A stretch of DNA of 54,691 bases, taken from positions 1 to 54,691 of the forward strand of contig CALIKS010000004.1 in assembly GCA_938017985.1 (NCBI GenBank), read 5' to 3'. Positions within the stretch are counted from its first letter, which is position 1; each line of letters begins with the position of its first letter. The translations under genes were made by a program, and so were the position numbers. Shown one piece after another: positions 27,273-36,757 of this stretch. This stretch comes from an uncultured archaeon (GTDB lineage Archaea; Thermoproteota; Nitrososphaeria_A; Caldarchaeales; Calditenuaceae). Below the pieces are notes generated by a model. It was not told the DNA's origin, ran no database searches, and saw only the letters and a program-made list of their open reading frames with translations.

Positions 27273-28229
27273 ATGAAACCGAGGCTAAAGCTTTTTCATA
27301 CAAGCGATATTCACGGGTCTGAGAAATGTTTTAGAAAATTTCTAAATGTACCTAAAGTATACGGTGTCGACGTTATAATGCTTGGAGGAGACATAACTGG
27401 AAAAATGCTTGTCCCAATCGTTGAGCAGGGTGATGGGACATACAAAACAGAGTTCATGGGAAATGAAGTAGATATAAGGACACAGGACGAGTTAAAAAAC
27501 ACTATGAAACTTATAGCTGATGTCGGTGGATATCCCTATATATGTAGTAGTGACGAATATATCCGGCTCAAAAATGATGCCTCATATCTAGATAAAGTCT
27601 TTAAGAATCAAATTATTAAAAGAGTGGAAGACTGGGTTAGACTAGCGGAGGAACGACTAGGCAGCTCAAAAGTTGAGGTTTACATAATGCCTGGAAATGA
27701 CGATTACCCAGAAATTGATGAAGCATTAAACAAGTCGAGTTTTGTAGTCAATCCAGACGGAAAAGTAGTAGAAATAGGCGGGAGATACGAGATGATAAGT
27801 AGTGGGTTTGTTAACATGACTCCTTGGAGAGCTCCGCGTGACATTCCTGATGAAAAACTCGAAGAAGTGCTAGAAGAACTAATAAGCAGAGTGAGAAGAA
27901 TAAATGAGTCAATTTTTAGTCTGCATGCTCCGCCTTACAATACGCCCATAGATCTTGCGCCTCTTCTTGATAATACATTAAAACCCGTAATGTCGGGTGG
28001 CGAATTAGTAATGACGCATGTTGGCAGTATAGCCGTTAGAAAAGTGATAGAAAAATATCAGCCCTTATTGGGGCTTCATGGGCATATACATGAATCTAAA
28101 GGTGTCGTAAAAATAGGAAGAACACTATGCATGAACGCTGGGAGCGACTACTTGGCAGGAAATCTCCAAGGAGCGCTTATAACAATAGAAGATGGAAAAG
28201 TAAAGAATTACATGTTTACAATCGGATAA
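27273..28229 (+). CDS. Metallophosphoesterase (calcineurin-like)
   Basis: A 318-residue protein with the phosphoesterase blocks FHTSDIHGS (D-x-H), VIMLGGDITG (GGD), IMPGNDDYP (GN[D/H]), and later THVGSIAVR and LLGLHGHIHESKG (G-H-x-H). It binds two metals. The substrate may be a nucleotide or sugar phosphate; it cannot be read off. It converges with the nucleotidyltransferase-like gene; the stops are 4 bases apart. Confidence 0.9.
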   Translation: MKPRLKLFHTSDIHGSEKCFRKFLNVPKVYGVDVIMLGGDITGKMLVPIVEQGDGTYKTEFMGNEVDIRTQDELKNTMKLIADVGGYPYICSSDEYIRLKNDASYLDKVFKNQIIKRVEDWVRLAEERLGSSKVEVYIMPGNDDYPEIDEALNKSSFVVNPDGKVVEIGGRYEMISSGFVNMTPWRAPRDIPDEKLEEVLEELISRVRRINESIFSLHAPPYNTPIDLAPLLDNTLKPVMSGGELVMTHVGSIAVRKVIEKYQPLLGLHGHIHESKGVVKIGRTLCMNAGSDYLAGNLQGALITIEDGKVKNYMFTIG

Positions 28230-28233
28230 AATG

Positions 28234-28995
28234 TTATTTTAAGCCTCCACGTAAGGGTTCTTCGGGGATTTCGTACCATCTGACTTTTTCTCCTATCTTT
28301 GCCCTCATCTTCCACTTTAACGATTTTGGCTCAGAATCTATTGTTGTCTTTATTTTGCTTAATTTTGAAATAATTATTTTTTTGTACTCTTCGTGAATTG
28401 GGCTTTGATTGGTCCACTCGAAAACTTTATCTATAGTACTCTCTATAGTTTTTTGTAGTCCCCAATCATTCGAGCAGAGACTAGCTATATACTTAATATT
28501 TATCTTGTCATCCTCATCTTTATCGCTTAATTCGTGGTCTATCAATAGGACGGCAATGTCTTTTATGTCTTTCTCGTTTAGCTCAACTATCTGTAGCTTA
28601 GTTAGTAACAAGTCTGCTAGAGGTATTGTCAAGTTATCTATTCTTAGCCTATCGCGGAGGTCAATTTTATGACACATTTCGAAGTAATCCAGCAAAAAGT
28701 CTATCCTTAAATTATTAGGCTCATCAAAATACATGAGTCTTCTATCCCCATGCAGTGCGTTAAATCTCTCGTAAGGACTATAACCTAGACTCTCCATGAG
28801 TTTTTTAATTATTTTTGTCTGCGAGCTAAGTCCAAAGAAGTCTATATCGCCATAAGTTCTAGATAAGTATTCATTTTTAGCTGTTGGCGAGTGATAATAG
28901 ATTGCGAGCCCACCCATAAGTCTAATAGTAGCTCCTCTCCTCTCACCTTCTTCGATAATCTTTAGGGCTTTTTCTAAGTTTTCCATTCCACCCAC
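28234..28995 (-). CDS. Nucleotidyltransferase-fold protein (AbiEii/DUF-type)
   Basis: A 253-residue protein with the N-terminal MGGLAIYYHSPTAK helix and TYGDIDFFG, which carries the DxD metal pair of pol-beta-type nucleotidyltransferases. A distal acidic strand (NNLRIDFLLD) is the third-carboxylate region. Related proteins include the AbiEii toxin group and uncharacterised archaeal stand-alone members. No antitoxin partner of AbiEi type is adjacent. Start at 28995 or the ATG three codons later. Confidence 0.7.
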   Translation of the reverse strand: MGGMENLEKALKIIEEGERRGATIRLMGGLAIYYHSPTAKNEYLSRTYGDIDFFGLSSQTKIIKKLMESLGYSPYERFNALHGDRRLMYFDEPNNLRIDFLLDYFEMCHKIDLRDRLRIDNLTIPLADLLLTKLQIVELNEKDIKDIAVLLIDHELSDKDEDDKINIKYIASLCSNDWGLQKTIESTIDKVFEWTNQSPIHEEYKKIIISKLSKIKTTIDSEPKSLKWKMRAKIGEKVRWYEIPEEPLRGGLK

Positions 28996-29008
28996 TTAAA
29001 TTATCTCT

Positions 29009-29026
29009 CTAATATTAAAATATTAG
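29009..29026. promoter_or_regulatory. AT-only palindrome in a divergent promoter
   Basis: CTAATATT-AA-AATATTAG, an 8-bp perfect inverted repeat about 14 bases upstream of the nucleotidyltransferase ATG and 64 bases before the enolase-family gene. It could be an operator or a TATA region. The low complexity makes chance occurrence possible. Confidence 0.35.
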
Positions 29027-29089
29027 TCTTAAGGTATTAACTCTCCATAAAACACAATATTTATTTCAGTTAAGAATAATTAGAGAGGT

Positions 29090-30220
29090 ATGAGAATTAA
29101 AAACGTTCGTTTAATACCATTAATGACCCAGGAAGAATCGATTTCAGCTGGACCCGGCGCAGCCCTAGTCGAGGTAGAGACAGATGAAGGAGTAACGGGC
29201 ATCGGTGAAGCATGTATTCACAGTGAGCGTGGAGAGGCAGCATTAGCGGCGCAAAAAATCGTCGAAATTGGTTTTAAACCCTTACTCATAGGTGAGAACC
29301 CATTTGATGTTCAAAGACTTTGGCTCAAGTTGTATAGCTACTGTGAATGGTATGGCAGGGCTGGCGTTGCAATTTACGCGTTAAGTGGCATCGACGTCGC
29401 ATTATGGGACATCTGTGGAAAGACATTAGGCGTGCCTGTGTATACGCTTCTCGGCGGCAAGTTTAGAGACAAAATACCGGTTTATGCAAGTCTTTTATTC
29501 GACATGGATGATCCAGAGGGTACGGCCAATGTAGGCAAGGAATACGTAAAGCAGGGATATAGGGCCGTTAAATATGGATGGGGAAAAACGCGTGAACGTG
29601 CCTTTGGAATGAATCCAGACGAGGATGAGGAGATGATTAGAACTATAAGAGAAGTGTTGGGTCCTGGCGTACAGATAATGGTTGACGTAGGACGTTTTGT
29701 TAACATGACACCTGCGCAGGCCATAAAGCTGGCGAAACGTCTCGAGAAATATAACGTTTTTTGGCTAGAGGAACCGCTTCCGCCTGAAGATATCGCGGGT
29801 TATAAGATGCTGACTGACGCCGTGGATGTTTACATAGCGGCTGGAGAGAGTGAATACAACAGGCAGGGCTTCGTGGAATATATTACCAGAAGGGCTGTCG
29901 ATATAATTCAACCAGACGTCACTAAGGCAGGTGGCCTAACCGAGGCTAGAAAAATTGTTGACATGTGTGAGACATGGAATTTAATGATGGTCCCGCATGG
30001 ATTCAGTTCGGTTGTTAATGTAGCGGCTAATCTTCAATTAGTAGCGTCGATGCCCCGCGCATTTATACTTGAGTATAGGAGAGCTCCTAGCCCATTAATT
30101 TCTAAGCTATCCAAGAAGCCCTTCATGTATGAAGATGGGTATCTAAAGATTCCAACAGAACCCGGTCTAGGAATCGAAATTGACTACACAGTCGTAGAGG
30201 AATGTTCAATCAAGCAATAA
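29090..30220 (+). CDS. Enolase-superfamily dehydratase/racemase (mandelate racemase subgroup)
   Basis: A 376-residue protein with an N-terminal capping domain and a C-terminal TIM barrel. The visible ligands are Asp199 (MVDVGR), Glu227/228 (WLEEP) and Glu253 (GESEY), with an Asp276-His303 dyad (IIQPDV and VPHGF) and Lys161 in VKYGWGK. These fit acid-sugar dehydratases. The exact sugar acid is unknown. It lies next to an amino-acid/polyamine-type permease and a second, more divergent paralogue (31930). Confidence 0.9.
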   Translation: MRIKNVRLIPLMTQEESISAGPGAALVEVETDEGVTGIGEACIHSERGEAALAAQKIVEIGFKPLLIGENPFDVQRLWLKLYSYCEWYGRAGVAIYALSGIDVALWDICGKTLGVPVYTLLGGKFRDKIPVYASLLFDMDDPEGTANVGKEYVKQGYRAVKYGWGKTRERAFGMNPDEDEEMIRTIREVLGPGVQIMVDVGRFVNMTPAQAIKLAKRLEKYNVFWLEEPLPPEDIAGYKMLTDAVDVYIAAGESEYNRQGFVEYITRRAVDIIQPDVTKAGGLTEARKIVDMCETWNLMMVPHGFSSVVNVAANLQLVASMPRAFILEYRRAPSPLISKLSKKPFMYEDGYLKIPTEPGLGIEIDYTVVEECSIKQ

Positions 30221-30242
30221 AATAATAAAAATTTTTATTGTT

Positions 30243-31853
30243 TTATTCTGGCGGAATTGACTTAAATATCAGATCTATGTCTATGCCTTGTCTTTTCCTG
30301 ACCGCTCTTACTATCCAGTAGAGAACAAATGGTATGAGGAATGTGAAGATAAGCAGCAAAGTTGATGGGAGACCCATTCCTAGCTCTGGAGTAATTGTGA
30401 AGAACAGCACTGCTGCTCCATTATAGATGAATCCAAGTATTCCGCCTATAGTGATTATTGGAATCGGGCCTATTCTATACTTGTTCGCCGGCGAGAGTGA
30501 CCAAAGCTCTTTTCTAAGAGGTAGCAACGCGGCAGATAAGCAAAGAAGCGCAATGGGTACTAACGTTGTATCCCAAGCAGCAGTGGTAAAGAATGCTAAG
30601 TACTCGATGAAGTATATGAAGAGAACCATGAAGATGCATGCAACTATCAGGTTTATTATAATGCTCCAGACTGGTGTGTGGTATCTATCACTAACCTCTG
30701 AGAGTTTTTCAGGCAAAAGTCTGTCAAATGACCATGCGAACCATTCTCTAGTGACTATTAGCCAGTTAGCGGGGAAGTATGCTAATACGCCGCAAATAGT
30801 ACCAATCATGATTATGAATTGAATTACGGGATTATCGGCGATCATCATTGGTATTAGAGTCATTACATATGCCGGCATGGCTGGTACTCCTTCAAAGAAT
30901 CCGGGATTATTTGTCAGTATCTGCGTCGTTGCAACAAAGAAGTCTCTTCCAAGTATTGTTTGTGCCATGCCGGAAGTTAGTCCAACTATTATTGCTATCA
31001 AAGTGCTCGGAATCCACATAGATACTAATTGCATCTTCAAGTCATTTGCTCTTCTTACTTCACCTACAGCCCACGAATTCCAGTAAGTATTGAATGAGCC
31101 TGCAGTGAATGCTATTGCAGCCATTATTGGGACAAAAGCGTAGATTGGTGGAATCATTGCGTCTGGATAAGACGTCCTCGCCTCGGCTATAATGCTGTTA
31201 AAATCGGTATGAAGATACTTTGGTAGCACTACTTCTAATTGAGATTTAGAAGTAGTGGCCCAGAGTGCTATCAAGATGATGATGGCTATAAACATTATAA
31301 TTGTTATAGGTAGCTGGAATGTCCTGACTAGTTTTCTCGTTCCTAAAGCTGCTATAAGGCTTGTTGGGACAAGCATTAAGAACCCTGCAAGTATCGCCCA
31401 CTCGGGTTGGGCTAAAGCAAATGCAGCATCTATGAAAGCCTTGGATCCTGATGATACTCCTATTGTATAAAGCCCTGGAATTAATGCCCAAGTTATCATG
31501 AATCCCGGATATAGTGCTAGCGCCATTATCCAGCCAAGCCACATCAGCACTTCGGTCGGCCATCCGATTGCTGGATGAATAATTCTGCTATTAGCAATAT
31601 ATGGAGCAGCTGAACGCGGAAAAGTAGCTGAAATCATGGAGTAGGATATGAGTGACCCGAACATTGTGAATAGCCATCCGCCTAGGATAGCCAGCATTAC
31701 GTCGCCGCCTTTAACGGCGAAGAAGACCCACCATGGCGTCAATACTATAGCTGCTAATGGAACAACGCCGTTCATGTTCGTTATGAGGTGGTCAAGAAAA
31801 CCAATTTCTCGCACAAGACCAGTAGACTCTCTGACAAAAGTTTTACTGGCCAT
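30243..31853 (-). CDS. APC-superfamily permease (amino acid/organic acid)
   Basis: A 536-residue membrane protein with about 12-14 helices. The N-terminal GLVREIGFLDHLITNMNGV and the unwound first-helix region resemble AAT/APC permeases. It sits between two enolase-superfamily genes and is on the same strand as the second. It could carry the substrate of those enzymes (an acid sugar) or an amino acid; family specificity alone does not decide. Confidence 0.85.
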   Translation of the reverse strand: MASKTFVRESTGLVREIGFLDHLITNMNGVVPLAAIVLTPWWVFFAVKGGDVMLAILGGWLFTMFGSLISYSMISATFPRSAAPYIANSRIIHPAIGWPTEVLMWLGWIMALALYPGFMITWALIPGLYTIGVSSGSKAFIDAAFALAQPEWAILAGFLMLVPTSLIAALGTRKLVRTFQLPITIIMFIAIIILIALWATTSKSQLEVVLPKYLHTDFNSIIAEARTSYPDAMIPPIYAFVPIMAAIAFTAGSFNTYWNSWAVGEVRRANDLKMQLVSMWIPSTLIAIIVGLTSGMAQTILGRDFFVATTQILTNNPGFFEGVPAMPAYVMTLIPMMIADNPVIQFIIMIGTICGVLAYFPANWLIVTREWFAWSFDRLLPEKLSEVSDRYHTPVWSIIINLIVACIFMVLFIYFIEYLAFFTTAAWDTTLVPIALLCLSAALLPLRKELWSLSPANKYRIGPIPIITIGGILGFIYNGAAVLFFTITPELGMGLPSTLLLIFTFLIPFVLYWIVRAVRKRQGIDIDLIFKSIPPE

Positions 31854-31929
31854 TTTTCATCGGCTCATTCTAATGATGTCTAGTATATAAGTATTTATTG
31901 ATAAATTAACTAAACACTCCTGAGTCTAT

Positions 31930-33108
31930 TTAGAATGGTTCGACTTTATATTTATCAATAATTTTTTCGTTAAGTTTAAAACCAAGTCCCGGTTTTTTTG
32001 GTACATCTACGTATCCATTCCTGGGGATAGGTGTAGGGTCCAGTAATTCAGAAATTAGAGGAGAGTAGGGATACGGACTAGGCATTTCTATGTATGGCAT
32101 ATTTGGCACAACGGCGGCTAAATGAACCTCGGCAGCTACACCTATCATCCATGCATAAGAATGAGGAATACATAGCTTTCCTTTTTCATATGCCATTGAT
32201 GCAATTCTAAGTATTTCTGTTATTCCTCCAGTTCTCACAGCGCTTGGCTGAACAACATCAACTCTTCCTCGTTCAATTAGTTCTTTAAACTCAAATCGAG
32301 TAGTGAAACCTCCGTCTCCGCAAGCTATGAGTGTCTCAACAGAGTCAGCCAACATTGCATATGCCTCTAAAGAGTCTGGTGGAAGTGGCGCCTCGACGAA
32401 ATAAACATTAAATGGCTCTATGGCTTTTATGCTTGACAAAGCTCTAGTATAATCATTCCATATATATTGAGCATCAATCATTAAGTCTCTCTTGTGACCA
32501 ATAGCTTCTCTCGCGGCTTGAACTAGCTCGACGTCGTGTTCCACATCTTTTCTACCGAATCCCTCCTCGCTCTCCTCTAGCTTGACCGCTTCGAAACCAG
32601 CATTCACAGCGAGTGATAAGTTTCTCTTAACTTCTTCAGGTGTGCTTCCAGAGGGGTAGACTGTGGCGTAAGGCTTTACGCGTGGTTTGGGTCCTATGAT
32701 GTCAGGATCAGCCCGCGTGACGTTACATGCGCTCCAAATCAGCTCGAAAATAGGTTTTCCTAAAATTTTTCCCTTAATGTCCCATAGAGCTGTGTCAATG
32801 GCAGTCATTACAGCTATGCCCGCCCCTCTTCTGCCGTATAGCCACATACTAGCATACATTTTATGCCAGATTCTCTCAACGTTCATTGGGTCTTCTCCTA
32901 GGAGTACCCTTTCGAGTCCACCATGATAATAGCCCGTTACTTCCCATTCCTTTGTCTTAACGAATGCAGTAGCTATCATTGCAGGAATCTCAACTTGTCC
33001 TATTCCCTCAACTCCCTCATCGGTGTGTATGCGTATTATGCATGTGCTCTTAACAACTTCTGCATCAGGAACATAGAGAGGTATAACCTCGATTTCTGTT
33101 ATCTTCAT
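31930..33108 (-). CDS. Enolase-superfamily protein with altered active-site dyad
   Basis: A 392-residue member of the mandelate racemase/muconate-lactonizing type. Ligands are Asp212 (MIDAQY), Glu239 (FVEAPL) and Asp265 (CGDGGF, normally Glu). The base Lys176 is in KLEES. The usual Asp of the Asp-His dyad is Ser289 (VVQPSAV), while His316 (IPHSYAW) remains. It is therefore related to, but chemically different from, the neighbour at 29090. It shares a strand with the permease, 76 bases apart, and may be co-transcribed. Substrate unknown. Confidence 0.88.
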   Translation of the reverse strand: MKITEIEVIPLYVPDAEVVKSTCIIRIHTDEGVEGIGQVEIPAMIATAFVKTKEWEVTGYYHGGLERVLLGEDPMNVERIWHKMYASMWLYGRRGAGIAVMTAIDTALWDIKGKILGKPIFELIWSACNVTRADPDIIGPKPRVKPYATVYPSGSTPEEVKRNLSLAVNAGFEAVKLEESEEGFGRKDVEHDVELVQAAREAIGHKRDLMIDAQYIWNDYTRALSSIKAIEPFNVYFVEAPLPPDSLEAYAMLADSVETLIACGDGGFTTRFEFKELIERGRVDVVQPSAVRTGGITEILRIASMAYEKGKLCIPHSYAWMIGVAAEVHLAAVVPNMPYIEMPSPYPYSPLISELLDPTPIPRNGYVDVPKKPGLGFKLNEKIIDKYKVEPF

Positions 33109-33166
33109 GGTGCTAACAATATTATTCCTTTTTATTAAGCCTTAAAACAATTAAGATATAGACAAA

Positions 33167-33907
33167 ATGGAATTACCCGAAGCATTAGAAAAAATAATGA
33201 GTGGCGTGAATTCTGGGAAGACAATAATAGTTGTGGGTAAGATGCATGCTCAATATGTTGGGCGCTCGACAAGCCGGCTTACTGAGGGAGATAGGGTCCT
33301 TATAATTAAGAATGATAGGTCAGTCTTGCTTCACAGACCAACTGGGTATGAGCCAGTCAATTGGCAGCCACCCGGCGTCGTGATAAATGCCCAAATAACT
33401 GTAGAGGGGCTCGAATTGGAGTGTAGCCGTAAATCGCCACCTGAGGTTTTAAGAATAGTGATTACTGAGGTCTACTCGGCTGAGGCCTATAGACTGATCG
33501 ATAAGGGCGAATTTACTATTCATGCAAGGGAAGAAGACATGAAGTTGGCTATAATCAACTCTCCAGACATGATTGAGCCTGGACTTAAGATACTTGAGAC
33601 TGAGAGAAGAGTCGGTGACGAGTATATAGATATACTTGCTGTTGACTCGGATGGACAGCTAGTTGTCATTGAGATAAAACGAAGACGCGGAACAAGGCAA
33701 GACGTAGAGCAGGTCATTCATTATGCTAGTATGGTCGAGAAAGAATTAGGAAAAAAGACCAGAAAAATTTTAGTGGCACCATCAATATCAAGAGAGGCAG
33801 CATCACTAGCCATGGCGCTAAAAGTAGAATACAAATGCTTCTCCCCAAGACTAGCATATGAGATACTCTCAAAAAAGAAAGGATTAGAGAGGTTCATGAA
33901 GGGTTAA
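33167..33907 (+). CDS. nucS: Endonuclease NucS (EndoMS) for mismatch/flap DNA
   Basis: A 246-residue protein. The N-terminal dimerisation/DNA-binding half includes KIIV-like KTIIVVGKMHAQYVGR and GPYEPVNWQPP-like PTGYEPVNWQPPG. The C-terminal RecB-like nuclease has DILAVDSDGQLVVIEIKRRRG, giving the D-x(n)-ExK site. NucS cuts both strands at mismatches with PCNA in archaea that lack MutS/MutL. It is divergent from the enolase-family gene. Full length. Confidence 0.93.
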   Translation: MELPEALEKIMSGVNSGKTIIVVGKMHAQYVGRSTSRLTEGDRVLIIKNDRSVLLHRPTGYEPVNWQPPGVVINAQITVEGLELECSRKSPPEVLRIVITEVYSAEAYRLIDKGEFTIHAREEDMKLAIINSPDMIEPGLKILETERRVGDEYIDILAVDSDGQLVVIEIKRRRGTRQDVEQVIHYASMVEKELGKKTRKILVAPSISREAASLAMALKVEYKCFSPRLAYEILSKKKGLERFMKG

Positions 33908-33956
33908 AGGTTTATAAATATTTAAGCGTAATTAATATTAAATTGGAAGATGTGGT

Positions 33957-35435
33957 TTGTCTAAGAGCCAATCTTCAATTGGCTTTACCCTTCTTCAACA
34001 GATTCTTTTAGGGCCGAGACAGCGGCTCGTGTTGAGATTGAGTTTCCTTAGATGTAATAGATGTAAAGATAGACCAATAGACATGTTTTTTGACGAGTAT
34101 CTAGGGAAGAAACGAAATAAATGTATAAGATGCGCTACTATAGTTTCTACCCTCAGCTTTTTAATGGGCCTCGCAATAAGGACTATGAGAATACCGAGGG
34201 AGTCTTTTAATAGAGTATTAATGACGCCCTACTGGAGAAAGGGAATAATAGCTACGATTAAGGGAATAGCATACTTCGGAGCAAGTAAACCTATAGTCAC
34301 TGGTGCCCCACTCTTCGTGGTTTGGAACTTCACCAATAGATGTAATTTAAGATGTAAACATTGCTACCAGAATGCTGGATCCACGTTATCAAATGAGTTA
34401 AGTACGGAGGAAGCGCTTCGGGTGGTAAAGGAGCTTTCAGACTCTGATGTTTCTTCTATAGCTTTCTCAGGTGGTGAGCCACTCATTAGGAAAGATTTCT
34501 TCAAAGTAGCTAATTATGCAAAGGACTGTGGAATGTATGTATCGGTAGCGACAAATGGCACATTGATAAATAAAGAAGTCGCTAAGAAGCTTTCTGAGAC
34601 TGTACATTACGTCGAGATAAGCATAGACGGAGCAACACCTGAAGTTCATGATGATTTTAGAGGAATATCGGGCAGCTGGGAAAAATCAGTCGCTGCGATA
34701 AGGTACCTTAAGGATGAAGGCGTAATGGTCGGCATCGCTACCACCGCGACGAAAAACAACCTCGGCGAAATCCATAGAATAATAGACCTTGCAGAGCAGT
34801 TAAAAGTAGATTATTTTATATGTTTTAACTTTATACCGACTGGTAGGGGTCAAGAGATAATAAAATCGGACCTTAATCCGATTGAGAGAGAAAAATTGCT
34901 AAAAGACTTGTACAAAAGGTTGGTTCAGAACATGCTAAATAATAAAAAACCCCAAGTCTATTCTACTGCTCCTCAGTTTGCCAGAGTCGGATTAGAGATG
35001 CAAAGACAGATAATGCATGAAATGTGTTTTGTTGACCCTAATTTTGAACCAATTATTCCAGCAACTCATTACGCAAATTTACTAGGATTGACGATTGAGA
35101 TGGCTGAGTTTATTGGAGGATGTGGGGCTGGTAGAGTCTATGCTGCCATAAGCCCTGAGGGAGACGTACAGCCATGTGTATTTATGCCAATTAAGCTTGG
35201 CAACCTTAGAAAGAAGAGATTTGAAGATATCTGGCTGCATTCACCGGTCTTAGAGGAGTTGAGGAATAGAAATAATTTGAGGGGCGGCTGTGCTAGTTGT
35301 CCATACAAATATGTATGTGGTGGATGCAGGGCAAGGGCATATGGATACTTCAGTGATTATCTAATGCATGACCCGGGATGCATTAGGAGATTACAGGAGG
35401 ATAAGCTTGAACAGATACAGGCTATAAGGACATAA
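33957..35435 (+). CDS. Radical SAM/SPASM enzyme with extra N-terminal cysteine pairs
   Basis: A 492-residue protein. Residues 33-59 hold two CxxC pairs (RCNRC, KCIRC). A hydrophobic segment follows (about 60-75). The radical SAM domain begins with Cys129-x3-Cys133-x2-Cys136 (CNLRCKHC). The C-terminal SPASM domain carries many cysteines (GGCGAGR, CVFMPIK, CASCPYKYVCGGC). It probably modifies a peptide or cofactor precursor. Archaeal relatives act in heme (Ahb) or peptide modification; the substrate is unknown. It uses a TTG start at 33957; no in-frame ATG fits better. A TATA-like TTTATAAATATTTAA lies upstream. Confidence 0.85.
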   Translation: MSKSQSSIGFTLLQQILLGPRQRLVLRLSFLRCNRCKDRPIDMFFDEYLGKKRNKCIRCATIVSTLSFLMGLAIRTMRIPRESFNRVLMTPYWRKGIIATIKGIAYFGASKPIVTGAPLFVVWNFTNRCNLRCKHCYQNAGSTLSNELSTEEALRVVKELSDSDVSSIAFSGGEPLIRKDFFKVANYAKDCGMYVSVATNGTLINKEVAKKLSETVHYVEISIDGATPEVHDDFRGISGSWEKSVAAIRYLKDEGVMVGIATTATKNNLGEIHRIIDLAEQLKVDYFICFNFIPTGRGQEIIKSDLNPIEREKLLKDLYKRLVQNMLNNKKPQVYSTAPQFARVGLEMQRQIMHEMCFVDPNFEPIIPATHYANLLGLTIEMAEFIGGCGAGRVYAAISPEGDVQPCVFMPIKLGNLRKKRFEDIWLHSPVLEELRNRNNLRGGCASCPYKYVCGGCRARAYGYFSDYLMHDPGCIRRLQEDKLEQIQAIRT

Positions 35436-35453
35436 AATTAAAAACCAATTACA

Positions 35454-36707
35454 CTAGAACAGGGTTACTTTACCTTCAAGTATCAAATCAGTTATCTTGG
35501 TAACGTTCTCAAGCTCTGAATACAGTATCTCCAACGCTTCATTCCTAATGGAAGAGTTAATTGGACGAGATGAAATGTACTGTATTGAGACAGATAGTGG
35601 GCGATCAATTCTTCTACCTATCTGTGATAGTAGCCTGACATAAATCTCTTCAAAAGCATTAGTCTCTCTATAGATTCTATCAGCTATTCTAAATGCGAGA
35701 ACATTGTATATTTTTCCTACATGTGAGATGGCATTCTTACCCGCCGTCGCTTCTAATGACATCTGTCGATTAGGCGTTATTAGTCCTGACGCTCTGTTCC
35801 CCCTCCCAGTATTTCCATCGTCTCCCTGCTCAGCAGACGTTCCCGTAACAGTTAGGTATATTGAGCTATTCTCCGGACTCCCCGCAACGATTTTATCTGC
35901 AGTATTTACATATACTTCGACTGAGCAGTTTTCTACAATTTTTACAGCTAGGTCAGAGACACGGTTAGCTATCTCTTCCTTAACCGATACGTAATGATCA
36001 AGATCAGGAGTTAGATGCGAGACTATTCCATCTGCAACTGTGAGTATGATTTTGTCTTTTGTTCTAACACCCATAACTTTACAGTCTTCGCCGCTTTCTC
36101 GTACAATGCTCTTAAAACTGGGAGAATTAATCATCCGTTCACTTTCTAGCACCAGTTTTTCTAGCGGGGTGAATGGAGCGAAACCAACGCCGAAAGATGT
36201 GTCATTGGATAATGGAACTTCTGCAACGCTCTCAACTATGTTGATTAAATCATTACTTCCTTGTCTAATCTTATGATCGATAATTACGTGTTTATCCGGG
36301 TCCAAGAACCTGAAGTTTTTCCTAATGAAGCTCTTTACTGCTTCTTGAACGATCTTTCCGACTGGGACCTCATGTTTTTCACCGCTTGCATTTACGTGTA
36401 GAGTTGCGCGTCCAGCTATCAATATGTATATTGGTTCGTCGAGTGTACCTCCTCCCAGTCTCGGGGTTGCTTTTCCACCTACTAGGAGTCCCTTGTCTAG
36501 GTTATGATGAAGAATTCTGCCAAACTTTTCTATGTAGTATCTTGAAAGCGCGACGCTTGATGCTTCGCAAGCCGCATCGATTATATAGTCAGGGTGGCCT
36601 AGACCTTTTCTCTCTACGATTTCGACGACTTGTTTATGGATGGGTAAGCCACGTATCCGCTCAAACATTATCTTACTTTTCTGCATGGTAGTTCCTTCTG
36701 TGGGCAT
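35454..36707 (-). CDS. S-adenosylmethionine synthetase, archaeal type
   Basis: A 417-residue protein of the archaeal MAT family. Diagnostic segments are ERKGLGHPDYIIDAACEAS and GKATPRLGGGTLDEPIYI, with TSAEQGDDGNTGRGNR and LEATAGKNAISHVGKIYN. It makes SAM from methionine and ATP. The TATA-like box (TTTTAAATAT, near 36722) suggests the downstream ATG at 36686 (MQKSK) as the real start, which would remove 7 residues. SAM use is served by the neighbouring radical SAM gene and by MTA phosphorylase at 42008. Confidence 0.95.
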   Translation of the reverse strand: MPTEGTTMQKSKIMFERIRGLPIHKQVVEIVERKGLGHPDYIIDAACEASSVALSRYYIEKFGRILHHNLDKGLLVGGKATPRLGGGTLDEPIYILIAGRATLHVNASGEKHEVPVGKIVQEAVKSFIRKNFRFLDPDKHVIIDHKIRQGSNDLINIVESVAEVPLSNDTSFGVGFAPFTPLEKLVLESERMINSPSFKSIVRESGEDCKVMGVRTKDKIILTVADGIVSHLTPDLDHYVSVKEEIANRVSDLAVKIVENCSVEVYVNTADKIVAGSPENSSIYLTVTGTSAEQGDDGNTGRGNRASGLITPNRQMSLEATAGKNAISHVGKIYNVLAFRIADRIYRETNAFEEIYVRLLSQIGRRIDRPLSVSIQYISSRPINSSIRNEALEILYSELENVTKITDLILEGKVTLF

Positions 36708-36757
36708 ATCAAGGCAATATTTAAAAGCATTTCAAACTTTTCCACTCGGAAAAGTTG

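Noticed and set aside
28234-28995. Complete AbiE toxin-antitoxin pair
   Set aside because: No antitoxin-like gene of the right size or overlap next to it.
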